Positions 39,048 to 46,717 of a stretch of DNA of 64,000 nt are shown here, in pieces. Made by a program: the position numbers and the translations under genes. The first letter of the stretch is position 1; each line of letters opens with the position of its first letter. The notes below the pieces were generated by a model, which saw nothing but the letters and a program-made list of their open reading frames with translations, ran no database searches and was not told the DNA's origin. Source of the DNA: Hyphococcus formosus (GTDB lineage: Bacteria > Pseudomonadota > Alphaproteobacteria > Caulobacterales > Parvularculaceae); contig NZ_CP157210.1 of assembly GCF_046736345.1 (NCBI RefSeq), positions 744,001 through 808,000 on the forward strand, read 5' to 3'.

Positions 39048-39884
39048 ATGGCATTGAAAAAATTCAATCCGACGACTCCGGGCCGCCGCCAGCTTGTGCT
39101 GGTGGACCGCAGCGAACTTTGGAAGGGTAAACCTGTCAAATCGCTGACTGAAGGCCTGACGGAAAGCGCCGGACGCAATAACACCGGACGTATCACAATG
39201 CGTCGTCGTGGTGGTGGCGCGAAGAAGACTTATCGGATTATCGACTTCAAACGTCGTAAATTTGATATCGAAGCGAAAGTTGAGCGTTTGGAATATGATC
39301 CAAACCGGACAGCTTTTATCGCTTTGGTCAAATATCTCGATGGTGAGCAGGCTTACATTCTTGCGCCGCAACGTCTGAAGCAGGGTGATAAAGTCATCGC
39401 CGGCGAAAAAGTCGACGTTAAGCCGGGCAATGCGATGCCGCTTAAATCGATCCCTGTGGGAACGATCGTTCACAACGTCGAAATGAAGCCGGGCAAGGGC
39501 GGTCAGATCGCACGGTCAGCTGGTGCATATGTTCAGCTCGTCGGTCGCGACAGCGGCATGGCGCAGGTTCGTTTGCAGTCTGGCGAAGTTCGCTTGATCC
39601 CAGGTGAATGCATGGCGACTGTCGGTGCGGTTTCAAACCCGGACCACATGAACCAGTCGATTGGTAAAGCTGGTCGCAACCGTCACAAAGGCAAGCGTCC
39701 TTCGGTACGTGGTGTTGTGATGAACCCTGTCGATCACCCGCATGGTGGTGGTGAAGGTCGTACGTCGGGTGGTCGTCATCCGGTTACGCCTTGGGGTAAG
39801 CCGACTAAAGGTGCCAAGACCCGCAAGAACAAGAAAACTGACAAACTCATTCTGCGCTCGCGTCATGCGCGGAAGAAGAAATAG
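39048..39884 (+). CDS. rplB: 50S ribosomal protein L2
   Basis: A 278-residue protein needed for subunit association and peptidyl transfer. Signatures are MALKKFNPTTPGRRQLVLVD, RSAGAYVQLVGRDSG and the C-terminal VMNPVDHPHGGGEGRTSGGRH with the conserved histidine region. Length is normal. Confidence 0.99.
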   Translation: MALKKFNPTTPGRRQLVLVDRSELWKGKPVKSLTEGLTESAGRNNTGRITMRRRGGGAKKTYRIIDFKRRKFDIEAKVERLEYDPNRTAFIALVKYLDGEQAYILAPQRLKQGDKVIAGEKVDVKPGNAMPLKSIPVGTIVHNVEMKPGKGGQIARSAGAYVQLVGRDSGMAQVRLQSGEVRLIPGECMATVGAVSNPDHMNQSIGKAGRNRHKGKRPSVRGVVMNPVDHPHGGGEGRTSGGRHPVTPWGKPTKGAKTRKNKKTDKLILRSRHARKKK

Positions 39885-39899
39885 GCCGGAGTAAAAGAC

Positions 39900-40178
39900 A
39901 TGCCACGTTCAGTCTGGAAAGGCCCGTTCATCGATCGTTATCTTCTGAAAAAAGCAGAAGAGAGCCAGGACGGAAAACACAAAGGCGGGGTCAAAACCTG
40001 GTCACGCCGCTCAACCATCCTGCCGCAATTCGTTGGACTGACTTTCAACGTTTACAACGGTCAGAAATTTATTCCTGTCCATGTCACTGAAGACATGGTC
40101 GGCCACAAATTCGGCGAGTTCTCTCCAACCCGGACTTACTACGGTCACGGTGCGGACAAGAAAGCGAAGAGGAAGTAG
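39900..40178 (+). CDS. rpsS: 30S ribosomal protein S19
   Basis: A 92-residue protein of the small-subunit head that contacts the A- and P-site region. It has PRSVWKGPFIDRYLLKKAEE and the end KFGEFSPTRTYYGHGADKKAKRK. It lies two bases before rplV, and GGAG is just upstream of its ATG. Confidence 0.99.
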   Translation: MPRSVWKGPFIDRYLLKKAEESQDGKHKGGVKTWSRRSTILPQFVGLTFNVYNGQKFIPVHVTEDMVGHKFGEFSPTRTYYGHGADKKAKRK

Positions 40179-40180
40179 TC

Positions 40181-40561
40181 ATGGGGCAGAGCAAAAATCC
40201 CCGTCGCGTCGGCGAGCAGCAGGCAATGGCAAAAGGCCGTTTGATCCGCACATCGCCACAAAAGCTGAACCTTGTTGCTCAGCTCATTCGCGGCATGCCA
40301 GTTGAAAAAGCCCTCGCGGAACTGACTTTTTCGCGCAAACGTGTTGCGCAGAACGTAAAGAAAGTTCTTGAGAGCGCGATTGCGAACGCAGAGAACAACC
40401 ATGATCTGGATATCGATTCTCTGGTCGTGGATCAGGCATTTGTCGGCAAGAATATGGTGATGAAGCGTTGGCGCGCTCGTGCGCGCGGCCGCACCGGTAA
40501 AATTCTTAAGCCGTTTTCCGAAATCACGATCGTCGTGAAAGAAGTCGAGGAGGCCGCTTAA
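40181..40561 (+). CDS. rplV: 50S ribosomal protein L22
   Basis: A 126-residue protein whose beta hairpin lines the exit tunnel, the region linked to macrolide resistance. Features are KGRLIRTSPQKLNLVAQLIR and the hairpin KNMVMKRWRARARGRTGKIL. Its stop shares one base with the rpsC ATG (TAATG). Confidence 0.98.
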   Translation: MGQSKNPRRVGEQQAMAKGRLIRTSPQKLNLVAQLIRGMPVEKALAELTFSRKRVAQNVKKVLESAIANAENNHDLDIDSLVVDQAFVGKNMVMKRWRARARGRTGKILKPFSEITIVVKEVEEAA

Positions 40562-41262
40562 TGGGTCAGAAAGTTAATCCTATCGGCCTGCGTCTCGGTA
40601 TCAACCGTACTTGGGACTCTCGTTGGTTCGCCGGTAAAGCGGCGTATGGTGATCTTCTTCACGAAGACCTCGCTATCCGGAAGTATCTTGAAAAGCGCCT
40701 GCAGCAAGCTGGTGTTTCTCGGATCATCATCGAGCGCCCACACAAGAAGTGCCGTGTAACGATTTATACTGCGCGTCCTGGTGTTGTGATCGGTAAAAAA
40801 GGTGCGGACATTGAAAAGCTTCGTCAGGAGCTTTCGAAATTGTCTTCGTCTGAAACGGTTCTGAACATTGTTGAGATCCGTAAGCCAGAAGTTGATGCGA
40901 CACTCGTTGCAGAAAACATTGCGCAGCAGCTTGAGCGCCGTGTTGCTTTCCGTCGTGCGATGAAGCGCGCGATGCAGACAGCACAGCGCATGGGCGGCCT
41001 TGGTATTCGTGTGAATGTTTCTGGTCGTCTTGGCGGCGCAGAGATCGCGCGGATGGAATGGTACCGCGAAGGTCGCGTGCCGCTTCATACGCTGCGTGCG
41101 GATATCGATTACGGTGTCGCAACGGCGCAGACGACTTACGGTGCCATCGGTATCAAGGTCTGGATCTTCAAAGGCGAGATCATGGAACACGATCCGCTGG
41201 GTCAGGAAAAACGTTTGATTGAAGCGCAAACCGGCGGTGTCAATCAGTCGCGTAACAATTAA
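40561..41262 (+). CDS. rpsC: 30S ribosomal protein S3
   Basis: A 233-residue protein at the mRNA entry channel. The N-terminal MGQKVNPIGLRLGINR, the KH domain with GVVIGKKGADIEKLRQEL, and the C-terminal domain with RMGGLGIRVNVSGRLGGAEIA are present. It is coupled to rplV by a one-base overlap. Confidence 0.99.
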   Translation: MGQKVNPIGLRLGINRTWDSRWFAGKAAYGDLLHEDLAIRKYLEKRLQQAGVSRIIIERPHKKCRVTIYTARPGVVIGKKGADIEKLRQELSKLSSSETVLNIVEIRKPEVDATLVAENIAQQLERRVAFRRAMKRAMQTAQRMGGLGIRVNVSGRLGGAEIARMEWYREGRVPLHTLRADIDYGVATAQTTYGAIGIKVWIFKGEIMEHDPLGQEKRLIEAQTGGVNQSRNN

Positions 41263-41295
41263 TCGCGACAGAAGGGATTTGGAGGCGACTGAGCA

Positions 41296-41709
41296 ATGCT
41301 GCAGCCGAAAAAAACAAAATACCGCAAACAGTTCAAAGGGCGGATCAAAGGCGTCGCGAAAGGCGGCTCAGACCTTAACTTTGGGTCGCATGGCCTGAAA
41401 GCGGTGCAGCCTGAGCGCGTCACTGCACGCCAGATCGAAGCGACACGTCGTGCGATCACCCGTGCAATGAAACGTCAAGGCCGTGTATGGATCCGGATCT
41501 TCCCTGATGTGCCGGTTACCAAAAAACCTACCGAGGTTCGGATGGGTAAAGGTAAGGGTTCGGTCGAATTCTGGGCAGCGAAAGTAAAGCCCGGCCGGAT
41601 CATGTTTGAAATCGATGGCGTAAGTGACGAAGTCGCTCGTGAAGCACTTCAACTTGGTGCCGCGAAATTGCCGATCAAAACGCGCATTGTGACGCGCATT
41701 GGCGAATAA
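41296..41709 (+). CDS. rplP: 50S ribosomal protein L16
   Basis: A 137-residue protein helping tRNA binding at the A site. It begins MLQPKKTKYRKQFKGRIKG and keeps FPDVPVTKKPTEVRMGKGKG, where the conserved arginine hydroxylated in E. coli lies. GGAGGCG precedes the ATG. Confidence 0.99.
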   Translation: MLQPKKTKYRKQFKGRIKGVAKGGSDLNFGSHGLKAVQPERVTARQIEATRRAITRAMKRQGRVWIRIFPDVPVTKKPTEVRMGKGKGSVEFWAAKVKPGRIMFEIDGVSDEVAREALQLGAAKLPIKTRIVTRIGE

Positions 41710-41721
41710 AGGACGAATTCG

Positions 41722-41922
41722 ATGAACGCCAGCGAAGCACGCGATATGACAACAGATGAGCTGAAGGACCGCCTTCTTCAGCTCCGCAAAGAACAGTTTA
41801 ACCTGCGCTTTCAAAAAGCGTCTGGTCAGCTAGAGAAAACCGCGCGGATCAGCGAAGTTCGCCATGATATTGCGCGCATTAAAACCATACTCGGCGAAAA
41901 ACGCCGGGCAAACGCTAATTAA
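41722..41922 (+). CDS. rpmC: 50S ribosomal protein L29
   Basis: A 66-residue all-helical protein near the exit tunnel, with the typical LKDRLLQLRKEQFNLRFQKAS and the ISEVRHDIARIKTILGEK helix. It sits 12 bases after rplP and 12 before rpsQ. Confidence 0.98.
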   Translation: MNASEARDMTTDELKDRLLQLRKEQFNLRFQKASGQLEKTARISEVRHDIARIKTILGEKRRANAN

Positions 41923-41934
41923 AGAGACGCACAC

Positions 41935-42177
41935 ATGCCCAAACGCATCCTTCAAGGCGCTGTAGTCAGCGACAAAGGCGAACAGACAGTGGTTGTTCGC
42001 GTCGAACGTATGTTCACGCATCCATTGTACAAAAAAGTTGTTCGTCGTTCGAACCGCTTTCACGCCCATGATGAGAAAAACGAGTTCAAAGTAGGTGATC
42101 TCGTTCGCATTCAGGAATGTGCACCAAAATCCAAGCTTAAGCGCTGGGAAGTGATCGGGCTCGGCTCGAAAGAATAG
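41935..42177 (+). CDS. rpsQ: 30S ribosomal protein S17
   Basis: An 80-residue primary 16S rRNA-binding protein with the OB fold. KRILQGAVVSDKGEQTVVV and HPLYKKVVRRSNRFHAHDE are diagnostic. It is the last gene of the S10 operon proper; a 75-base spacer with a perfect Shine-Dalgarno (AGGAGG) precedes rplN. Confidence 0.99.
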   Translation: MPKRILQGAVVSDKGEQTVVVRVERMFTHPLYKKVVRRSNRFHAHDEKNEFKVGDLVRIQECAPKSKLKRWEVIGLGSKE

Positions 42178-42252
42178 GTTAGTTCGTCAAGGTAAAAACC
42201 GAAGCGAATTGAGAGTTAAACATCGGGCCAGGAGCCCATCAGGAGGATCACC

Positions 42253-42621
42253 ATGATCCAGATGCAAACAAATTTGGACGTAGCCGACAATTCTGGCGCT
42301 AAGCGCGTTCAGTGCATCAAAGTGCTTGGCGGCGCGAAGCGTAGATATGCTGGCGTAGGCGACATCATCGTTGTTTCCGTAAAGGAAGCTATTCCGCGTG
42401 GTCGCGTGAAAAAAGGCCAGGTCATGAAGGCTGTTGTCGTTCGCACTGCGAAAGACATTAAGCGTAAGGACGGCACTGTCATCCGTTTTGATAACAACGC
42501 TGCTGTTCTTATCAACAATAACAAAGAACCAGTTGGCACACGTATCTTTGGCCCAGTGACGCGCGAACTTCGCGCTTCCAAGCACATGAAGATCGTGTCG
42601 CTCGCGCCGGAGGTGCTGTAA
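42253..42621 (+). CDS. rplN: 50S ribosomal protein L14
   Basis: A 122-residue protein at the subunit interface. It has MIQMQTNLDVADNSGAKRVQ and VKKGQVMKAVVVRTAKDIKRKDG. It starts the spc operon; AGGAGG lies nine bases upstream of the ATG. Its TAA overlaps the rplX ATG by one base. Confidence 0.99.
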   Translation: MIQMQTNLDVADNSGAKRVQCIKVLGGAKRRYAGVGDIIVVSVKEAIPRGRVKKGQVMKAVVVRTAKDIKRKDGTVIRFDNNAAVLINNNKEPVGTRIFGPVTRELRASKHMKIVSLAPEVL

Positions 42622-42935
42622 TGGCTGCGAAGATTAAAAAAGGCGACAAAGTCGTCGTGCTTGCCGGTAAAGACCGCGGCGCAGACGGCGAAGTCATCAA
42701 GGTATTGCCAAAGGAAGATCGCGTGATCGTCCGCGGTGTAAACCTTGTGAAAAAGCATCAGCGCCAAACGCAAACCGAACAAGGCGGGATCATCACGCGC
42801 GAAGCGTCAATGCACATTTCGAATGTTGCATTGAAAGATCCTTCAACCGGCAAAGCGACCCGCGTTGGTTTTAAAGTTGAAGACGGAAAGAAAGTACGCG
42901 TCGCTAAGGCGTCGGGTGAGGTCATCGATGGCTGA
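42621..42935 (+). CDS. rplX: 50S ribosomal protein L24
   Basis: A 104-residue assembly initiator with a KOW motif: KIKKGDKVVVLAGKDRGADG. The C-terminal half shows GGIITREASMHISNVAL. Its end overlaps rplE by eight bases (ATGGCTGA). Confidence 0.99.
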   Translation: MAAKIKKGDKVVVLAGKDRGADGEVIKVLPKEDRVIVRGVNLVKKHQRQTQTEQGGIITREASMHISNVALKDPSTGKATRVGFKVEDGKKVRVAKASGEVIDG

Positions 42936-43488
42936 AGCACAAACATACACTCCGCGTCTTAAGACGCTTTATAACGAAACCATCCGTGGCAAGTTGAACG
43001 ACAAGTTCAACTACTCCAACGTCATGATGACACCGCAGCTTGAAAAAGTTGTCATCAATATGGGGGTTGGCGACGCGGTGAATGATCGTAAAGCGGTTGA
43101 TGCTGCTATTCAGGATCTAACGCTTATCGCGGGTCAAAAGCCTGTTGTGACCAAAGCCAAAAAGTCGATCGCTGGTTTTAAACTGCGTGAAGGCATGGCG
43201 GTTGGTGCGAAGGTGACTTTGCGTAAAGACCGGATGTTTGAATTCCTTGATCGTCTGGTGACGATTGCGCTGCCGCGCGTTCGTGACTTCCGCGGTCTGA
43301 ATCCAAAAAGCTTTGATGGTCGCGGCAATTACGCAATGGGCCTGAAAGAACATATCGTTTTTCCGGAAATTGATTACGACAAAGTCGACAAGATCCGGGG
43401 TATGGACATCATCGTTTGCACAACAGCGCGGACTGACGACGAAGCGCGTGAACTTCTTCGGGAACTGAACTTCCCGTTCCGTAAATAG
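42928..43488 (+). CDS. rplE: 50S ribosomal protein L5
   Basis: A 186-residue protein binding 5S rRNA and P-site tRNA. The start at 42928 (MAEAQTYTPRLKTLYNE) was chosen because the longer frame to 42865 lies wholly inside rplX. Conserved parts are LEKVVINMGVGDAVND, PVVTKAKKSIAGFKLREGM and NYAMGLKEHIVFPEIDYDK. Confidence 0.98.
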   Translation: MAEAQTYTPRLKTLYNETIRGKLNDKFNYSNVMMTPQLEKVVINMGVGDAVNDRKAVDAAIQDLTLIAGQKPVVTKAKKSIAGFKLREGMAVGAKVTLRKDRMFEFLDRLVTIALPRVRDFRGLNPKSFDGRGNYAMGLKEHIVFPEIDYDKVDKIRGMDIIVCTTARTDDEARELLRELNFPFRK

Positions 43489-43544
43489 AAAAGGCATTAG
43501 GCAAGGTCCGCATTTCGCGGAAACCAGCTTGAGAAGGAGATAGA

Positions 43545-43850
43545 ATGGCCAAAAAAGCAATGGTGGAGCGCGATCTTAAGCGCCGCCGCATGGCGAAAAA
43601 GTTTGAGTCCAAACGCAACCGGTTGAAGGCGATCATTAAAGATCAAGATCAGCCAGGCGAGGATCGTTTCATCGCAGCGCTAAAGCTTGCTGAGCTTCCA
43701 CGGAATTCGTCGAAGACCCGCATTCGCAATCGCTGCCTCGTGACCGGTCGTCCACGTGGTTACTATCGCAAGCTCAAGATGTCGCGGATTTCACTTCGTC
43801 AACTTGGTTCGGCTGGGAAGATTCCTGGCCTTGTGAAATCCAGCTGGTAA
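43545..43850 (+). CDS. rpsN: 30S ribosomal protein S14 (zinc-independent type)
   Basis: A 101-residue S14. The long form without the CxxC zinc motif of the short paralogue is seen, with RNRCLVTGRPRGYYRKLKMS near the C-terminus and an end GLVKSSW. AGAAGGAGA precedes the start. Confidence 0.98.
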   Translation: MAKKAMVERDLKRRRMAKKFESKRNRLKAIIKDQDQPGEDRFIAALKLAELPRNSSKTRIRNRCLVTGRPRGYYRKLKMSRISLRQLGSAGKIPGLVKSSW

Positions 43851-43865
43851 GGGAGCCGAAGAACA

Positions 43866-44264
43866 ATGTCTATTAATGATCCTGTCGGCGATTTGATCAC
43901 ACGGATCCGCAACGCTCAGATGCGTCGCCATTCGACAATGAATGTGCCAGCGTCCAAGCTTCGCGGTTGGGTTCTCGACGTCCTTGAAGCTGAAGGTTAC
44001 ATCCGCGGCTATTCTCGTGTTGAAAAAGACGGTGAAAAGCCAAGCTTTGACGTAGAGCTGAAATATTATGAAGGTGCGCCCGTGATCCAAAAGATCAAGC
44101 GCGTATCCAAGCCGGGCCGCCGCGTTTATTCGTCGGTTCGCGATTTGTCGACTGTCCGCAATGGTCTAGGGATTTCTATTGTCTCGACACCTAAGGGCGT
44201 CATGTCAGACGCAGCAGCACGCGACGCCAATGTTGGCGGCGAAGTGCTTTGCGAAGTTTACTAA
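43866..44264 (+). CDS. rpsH: 30S ribosomal protein S8
   Basis: A 132-residue central-domain protein, which in E. coli represses the spc operon. It starts MSINDPVGDLITRIRNAQMR and ends with the GISIVSTPKGVMSDAAARD region. It lies in standard spc order between rpsN and rplF. Confidence 0.99.
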   Translation: MSINDPVGDLITRIRNAQMRRHSTMNVPASKLRGWVLDVLEAEGYIRGYSRVEKDGEKPSFDVELKYYEGAPVIQKIKRVSKPGRRVYSSVRDLSTVRNGLGISIVSTPKGVMSDAAARDANVGGEVLCEVY

Positions 44265-44283
44265 GGCCAGGGAGCAAAAAACC

Positions 44284-44817
44284 ATGTCCCGCATCGGTAA
44301 AAAAGCGATCCCGGTCCCAAGTGGCGTAACGGTCACGGTTGATGGGCAGACGGTGAAAGCAAAAGGTCCGAAAGGCGAACTCGAATTCGTCGTAACGGAT
44401 CTTTGTAAGGTCGCGCTCGACAACAACGAAGTCTCGGTGACACCGGTCAACGATTCCAAGCCTGCACGTTCGCAGTGGGGAATGAGCCGTACGCAGATCG
44501 CCAACATGATTCATGGCGTTGCGAATGAGTTCACCAAGACACTCGAACTCGTCGGCGTTGGTTATCGCGCGCAGATGAAAGGCTCAGCGCTGAGCCTGGC
44601 GCTCGGTTACAGCCACGACATCGACTATCCGGCACCAGAGGGTGTCAAGATTGCGGTGCCAAAGCAGACGGAAATCGTTTTGTCTGGTATCGACAAACAA
44701 AAGGTTGGACAGGCCGCTGCGGAGATCCGCGCGTTCCGTCCGCCAGAGCCTTACAAAGGCAAAGGCGTGAAATACGCTGATGAATATATCTTCCGTAAAG
44801 AAGGTAAGAAGAAGTAA
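44284..44817 (+). CDS. rplF: 50S ribosomal protein L6
   Basis: A 177-residue protein near the factor-binding site. The start at 44284 (MSRIGKKAIPVPSGVTVTVD) follows GGGAGC; the longer frame from 44179 runs inside rpsH. The C-terminal PPEPYKGKGVKYADEYIFRK is diagnostic. Confidence 0.98.
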   Translation: MSRIGKKAIPVPSGVTVTVDGQTVKAKGPKGELEFVVTDLCKVALDNNEVSVTPVNDSKPARSQWGMSRTQIANMIHGVANEFTKTLELVGVGYRAQMKGSALSLALGYSHDIDYPAPEGVKIAVPKQTEIVLSGIDKQKVGQAAAEIRAFRPPEPYKGKGVKYADEYIFRKEGKKK

Positions 44818-44843
44818 CGCTTGGCGGACAAGGAAATCGGGCA

Positions 44844-45209
44844 ATGGCCGATAAGAAGAGAAAAAATTTGAACTCGCGGGCGAGCCGCACAAGAGGAAAG
44901 ATTGCACGGGTATCAAGTAACCGTCCACGTCTCTCTGTGTTCCGTTCGTCTAAAAACATCTCTGCGCAGATCATTGATGATGTTGCTGGCAAGACGCTAG
45001 CGTCAGCATCAACACTCGAACCTGATATGCGCAAGGAATTGGGCAAGGGCTCTGACAAGGATGCTGCTGCGAAAATCGGTAAGGTTTTGGCAGAACGGGC
45101 AACCAAAGCAGGGGTCGAGAATGTCGTGTTTGATCGCGGCGGTTATATTTATCACGGTCGGATTAAGGCGCTTGCGGAAGCCGCGCGCGAGTCCGGTCTT
45201 AAATTCTAG
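44844..45209 (+). CDS. rplR: 50S ribosomal protein L18
   Basis: A 121-residue 5S rRNA-binding protein. It shows RPRLSVFRSSKNISAQIIDD and ends VVFDRGGYIYHGRIKALAEA then ARESGLKF. The basic N-terminus is typical. GGGCA lies upstream and rpsE follows after 12 bases. Confidence 0.99.
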   Translation: MADKKRKNLNSRASRTRGKIARVSSNRPRLSVFRSSKNISAQIIDDVAGKTLASASTLEPDMRKELGKGSDKDAAAKIGKVLAERATKAGVENVVFDRGGYIYHGRIKALAEAARESGLKF

Positions 45210-45221
45210 GGAGTAAACGAC

Positions 45222-45800
45222 ATGGCGCGTGAAGAAGGACGCGGTCGCGGTCGCGGCAGAAATGAACGTGAAGAGCGCGATGAATTCGTTGATCGCCTAG
45301 TCGCGATTAATCGTGTTGCGAAAGTGGTCAAGGGCGGTAAGAACTTTGGTTTTGCTGCACTCGTCGTCGTTGGCGACCAAAAAGGCCGTGTTGGCTTTGG
45401 TAAGGGTAAAGCCCGCGAGGTGCCTGAGGCGATCCGTAAGGCAACGCAGGAAGCGAAACGTAACCTCGTTCGTGTTCCATTGCGTGAAGGCCGTACGTTG
45501 CATCACGACGCATCAGGCCGCTGGGGTGCAGGTAAAGTTGTCCTTCGCTCAGCGCCTCCTGGAACCGGTATCATTGCCGGTGGTCCAATGCGTGCAATTT
45601 TCGAAACACTCGGTGTTCAGGACGTTGTTGCGAAGTCACTCGGTTCTTCGAACCCATACAACATGGTTCGCGCAACTGTTGACGCACTGAAAAATCAATC
45701 CAGCCCACGTTCGATGGCTGCGAAGCGCGGCAAGAAAGTCTCCGACATTCTTGGCAATCGCGGTCGCAATTCTGACGCTGGCGCTGCTGACGCTGCCTAA
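45222..45800 (+). CDS. rpsE: 30S ribosomal protein S5
   Basis: A 192-residue protein of translational fidelity. After an Arg/Glu-rich N-terminus (REEGRGRGRGRNEREERDEF) comes the dsRNA-binding part VKGGKNFGFAALVVVGDQKG and the C-terminal S5 domain with PPGTGIIAGGPMRAIFE. An Ala-rich tail ends the protein. Confidence 0.99.
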   Translation: MAREEGRGRGRGRNEREERDEFVDRLVAINRVAKVVKGGKNFGFAALVVVGDQKGRVGFGKGKAREVPEAIRKATQEAKRNLVRVPLREGRTLHHDASGRWGAGKVVLRSAPPGTGIIAGGPMRAIFETLGVQDVVAKSLGSSNPYNMVRATVDALKNQSSPRSMAAKRGKKVSDILGNRGRNSDAGAADAA

Positions 45801-45811
45801 AGGAATAGATC

Positions 45812-46000
45812 ATGGCGCAGAAGAAAACATTGAAGGTTCGCCAGACTGGCAGCCCGATCCGTCGCCCAGCAGACCAGCGCGCAACGCTGGTTGGGCTTGG
45901 TCTCAACAAAATCGGCCGTGAGCGTGAGCTAGAAGATACGCCTGCGGTCCGCGGCATGATCAAAAAAGTGTCGCATCTGGTTGAAATTGTTGGCGAATAG
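45812..46000 (+). CDS. rpmD: 50S ribosomal protein L30
   Basis: A 62-residue protein with LKVRQTGSPIRRPADQRATL and a C-terminal MIKKVSHLVEIV, the usual L30 ends. A terminator-like hairpin lies 18 bases after its stop, before rplO. Confidence 0.98.
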   Translation: MAQKKTLKVRQTGSPIRRPADQRATLVGLGLNKIGRERELEDTPAVRGMIKKVSHLVEIVGE

Positions 46001-46017
46001 TATATCGACAACTTTTC

Positions 46018-46040
46018 TGGCCCCATAAGGGGCCATTTTA
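46018..46040 (+). terminator. Terminator-like hairpin inside the spc operon (rpmD-rplO)
   Basis: TGGCCCC (46018-46024) pairs with GGGGCCA (46029-46035), loop ATAA, followed by TTTTAT. It is a compact intrinsic-terminator shape in the middle of the ribosomal operon. It may act as an attenuator or partial terminator, lowering expression of rplO-secY-adk relative to upstream genes. Confidence 0.65.
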
Positions 46041-46098
46041 TAGGCGAGGCGGCGGTTCTTTTTACTGAGAACTGGTCGTCGCAAGTCGAGGACATGAC

Positions 46099-46578
46099 AT
46101 GAAACTAAACGAACTTTCCGACAATAAAGGCGCGCGTAAAACTCGGATTCGGGTTGGTCGCGGTATTGGCTCTGGTAAGGGCAAAACCGGCGGACGCGGC
46201 GTCAAAGGTCAAAAATCACGCTCAGGTGTTTCTGGCATCCGCGCTTATGAAGGTGGCCAGATGCCGCTTTACATGCGCTTGCCGAAGCGTGGCTTCAATA
46301 AGCCAAACCGGGCTGCATTTGCTGAAGTCAATATTGGCCGTATCCAGCAGGCTGTAGACGCAGGCAAGCTCGACGCAGCGAATTCAATTGATGCTGCTGC
46401 TCTGGTCGCTGCCGGTGTTGTTCGCCGCGCGAAGGACGGCGTACGTCTTCTTGGCGTTGGTGAGCTTTCAGCGAAACTCAATCTCGTTGTCGCCCACGCT
46501 TCTGCAGGCGCAAAAGCTGCTGTCGAAAAAGCTGGCGGCACTGTCACGGTTGAAGCCAGCAAGAAAGCTGGCGAATAA
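46099..46578 (+). CDS. rplO: 50S ribosomal protein L15
   Basis: A 159-residue protein with the glycine-rich N-terminus RIRVGRGIGSGKGKTGGRGV and KGQKSRSGVSGIRAYEGGQM, followed by RLPKRGF. It lies between a terminator-like hairpin and a 139-base spacer before secY. Confidence 0.98.
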   Translation: MKLNELSDNKGARKTRIRVGRGIGSGKGKTGGRGVKGQKSRSGVSGIRAYEGGQMPLYMRLPKRGFNKPNRAAFAEVNIGRIQQAVDAGKLDAANSIDAAALVAAGVVRRAKDGVRLLGVGELSAKLNLVVAHASAGAKAAVEKAGGTVTVEASKKAGE

Positions 46579-46596
46579 GGCTCCGGCCTTTTTTGG

Positions 46597-46682
46597 GGTT
46601 GCGGTTTGTGACCGCAACCGCCACATGGCGATTGGGCTTTAACCATAATTCCTCTCGCCATTGCCAAAATGCCCCCATTTTG
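46597..46682 (+). promoter_or_regulatory. Hairpins in the rplO-secY spacer
   Basis: GGTTGCGGT (46597-46605) pairs perfectly with ACCGCAACC (46611-46619), loop TTGTG. A second stem, CAAAATG (46665-46671)/CATTTTG (46676-46682), has a CCCC loop. Neither has a proper T-tract. They may be processing or stability elements before secY. Confidence 0.5.
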
Positions 46683-46717
46683 TGCACCGGGGGAAGACGA
46701 GCGGGTGATAGACTGAA

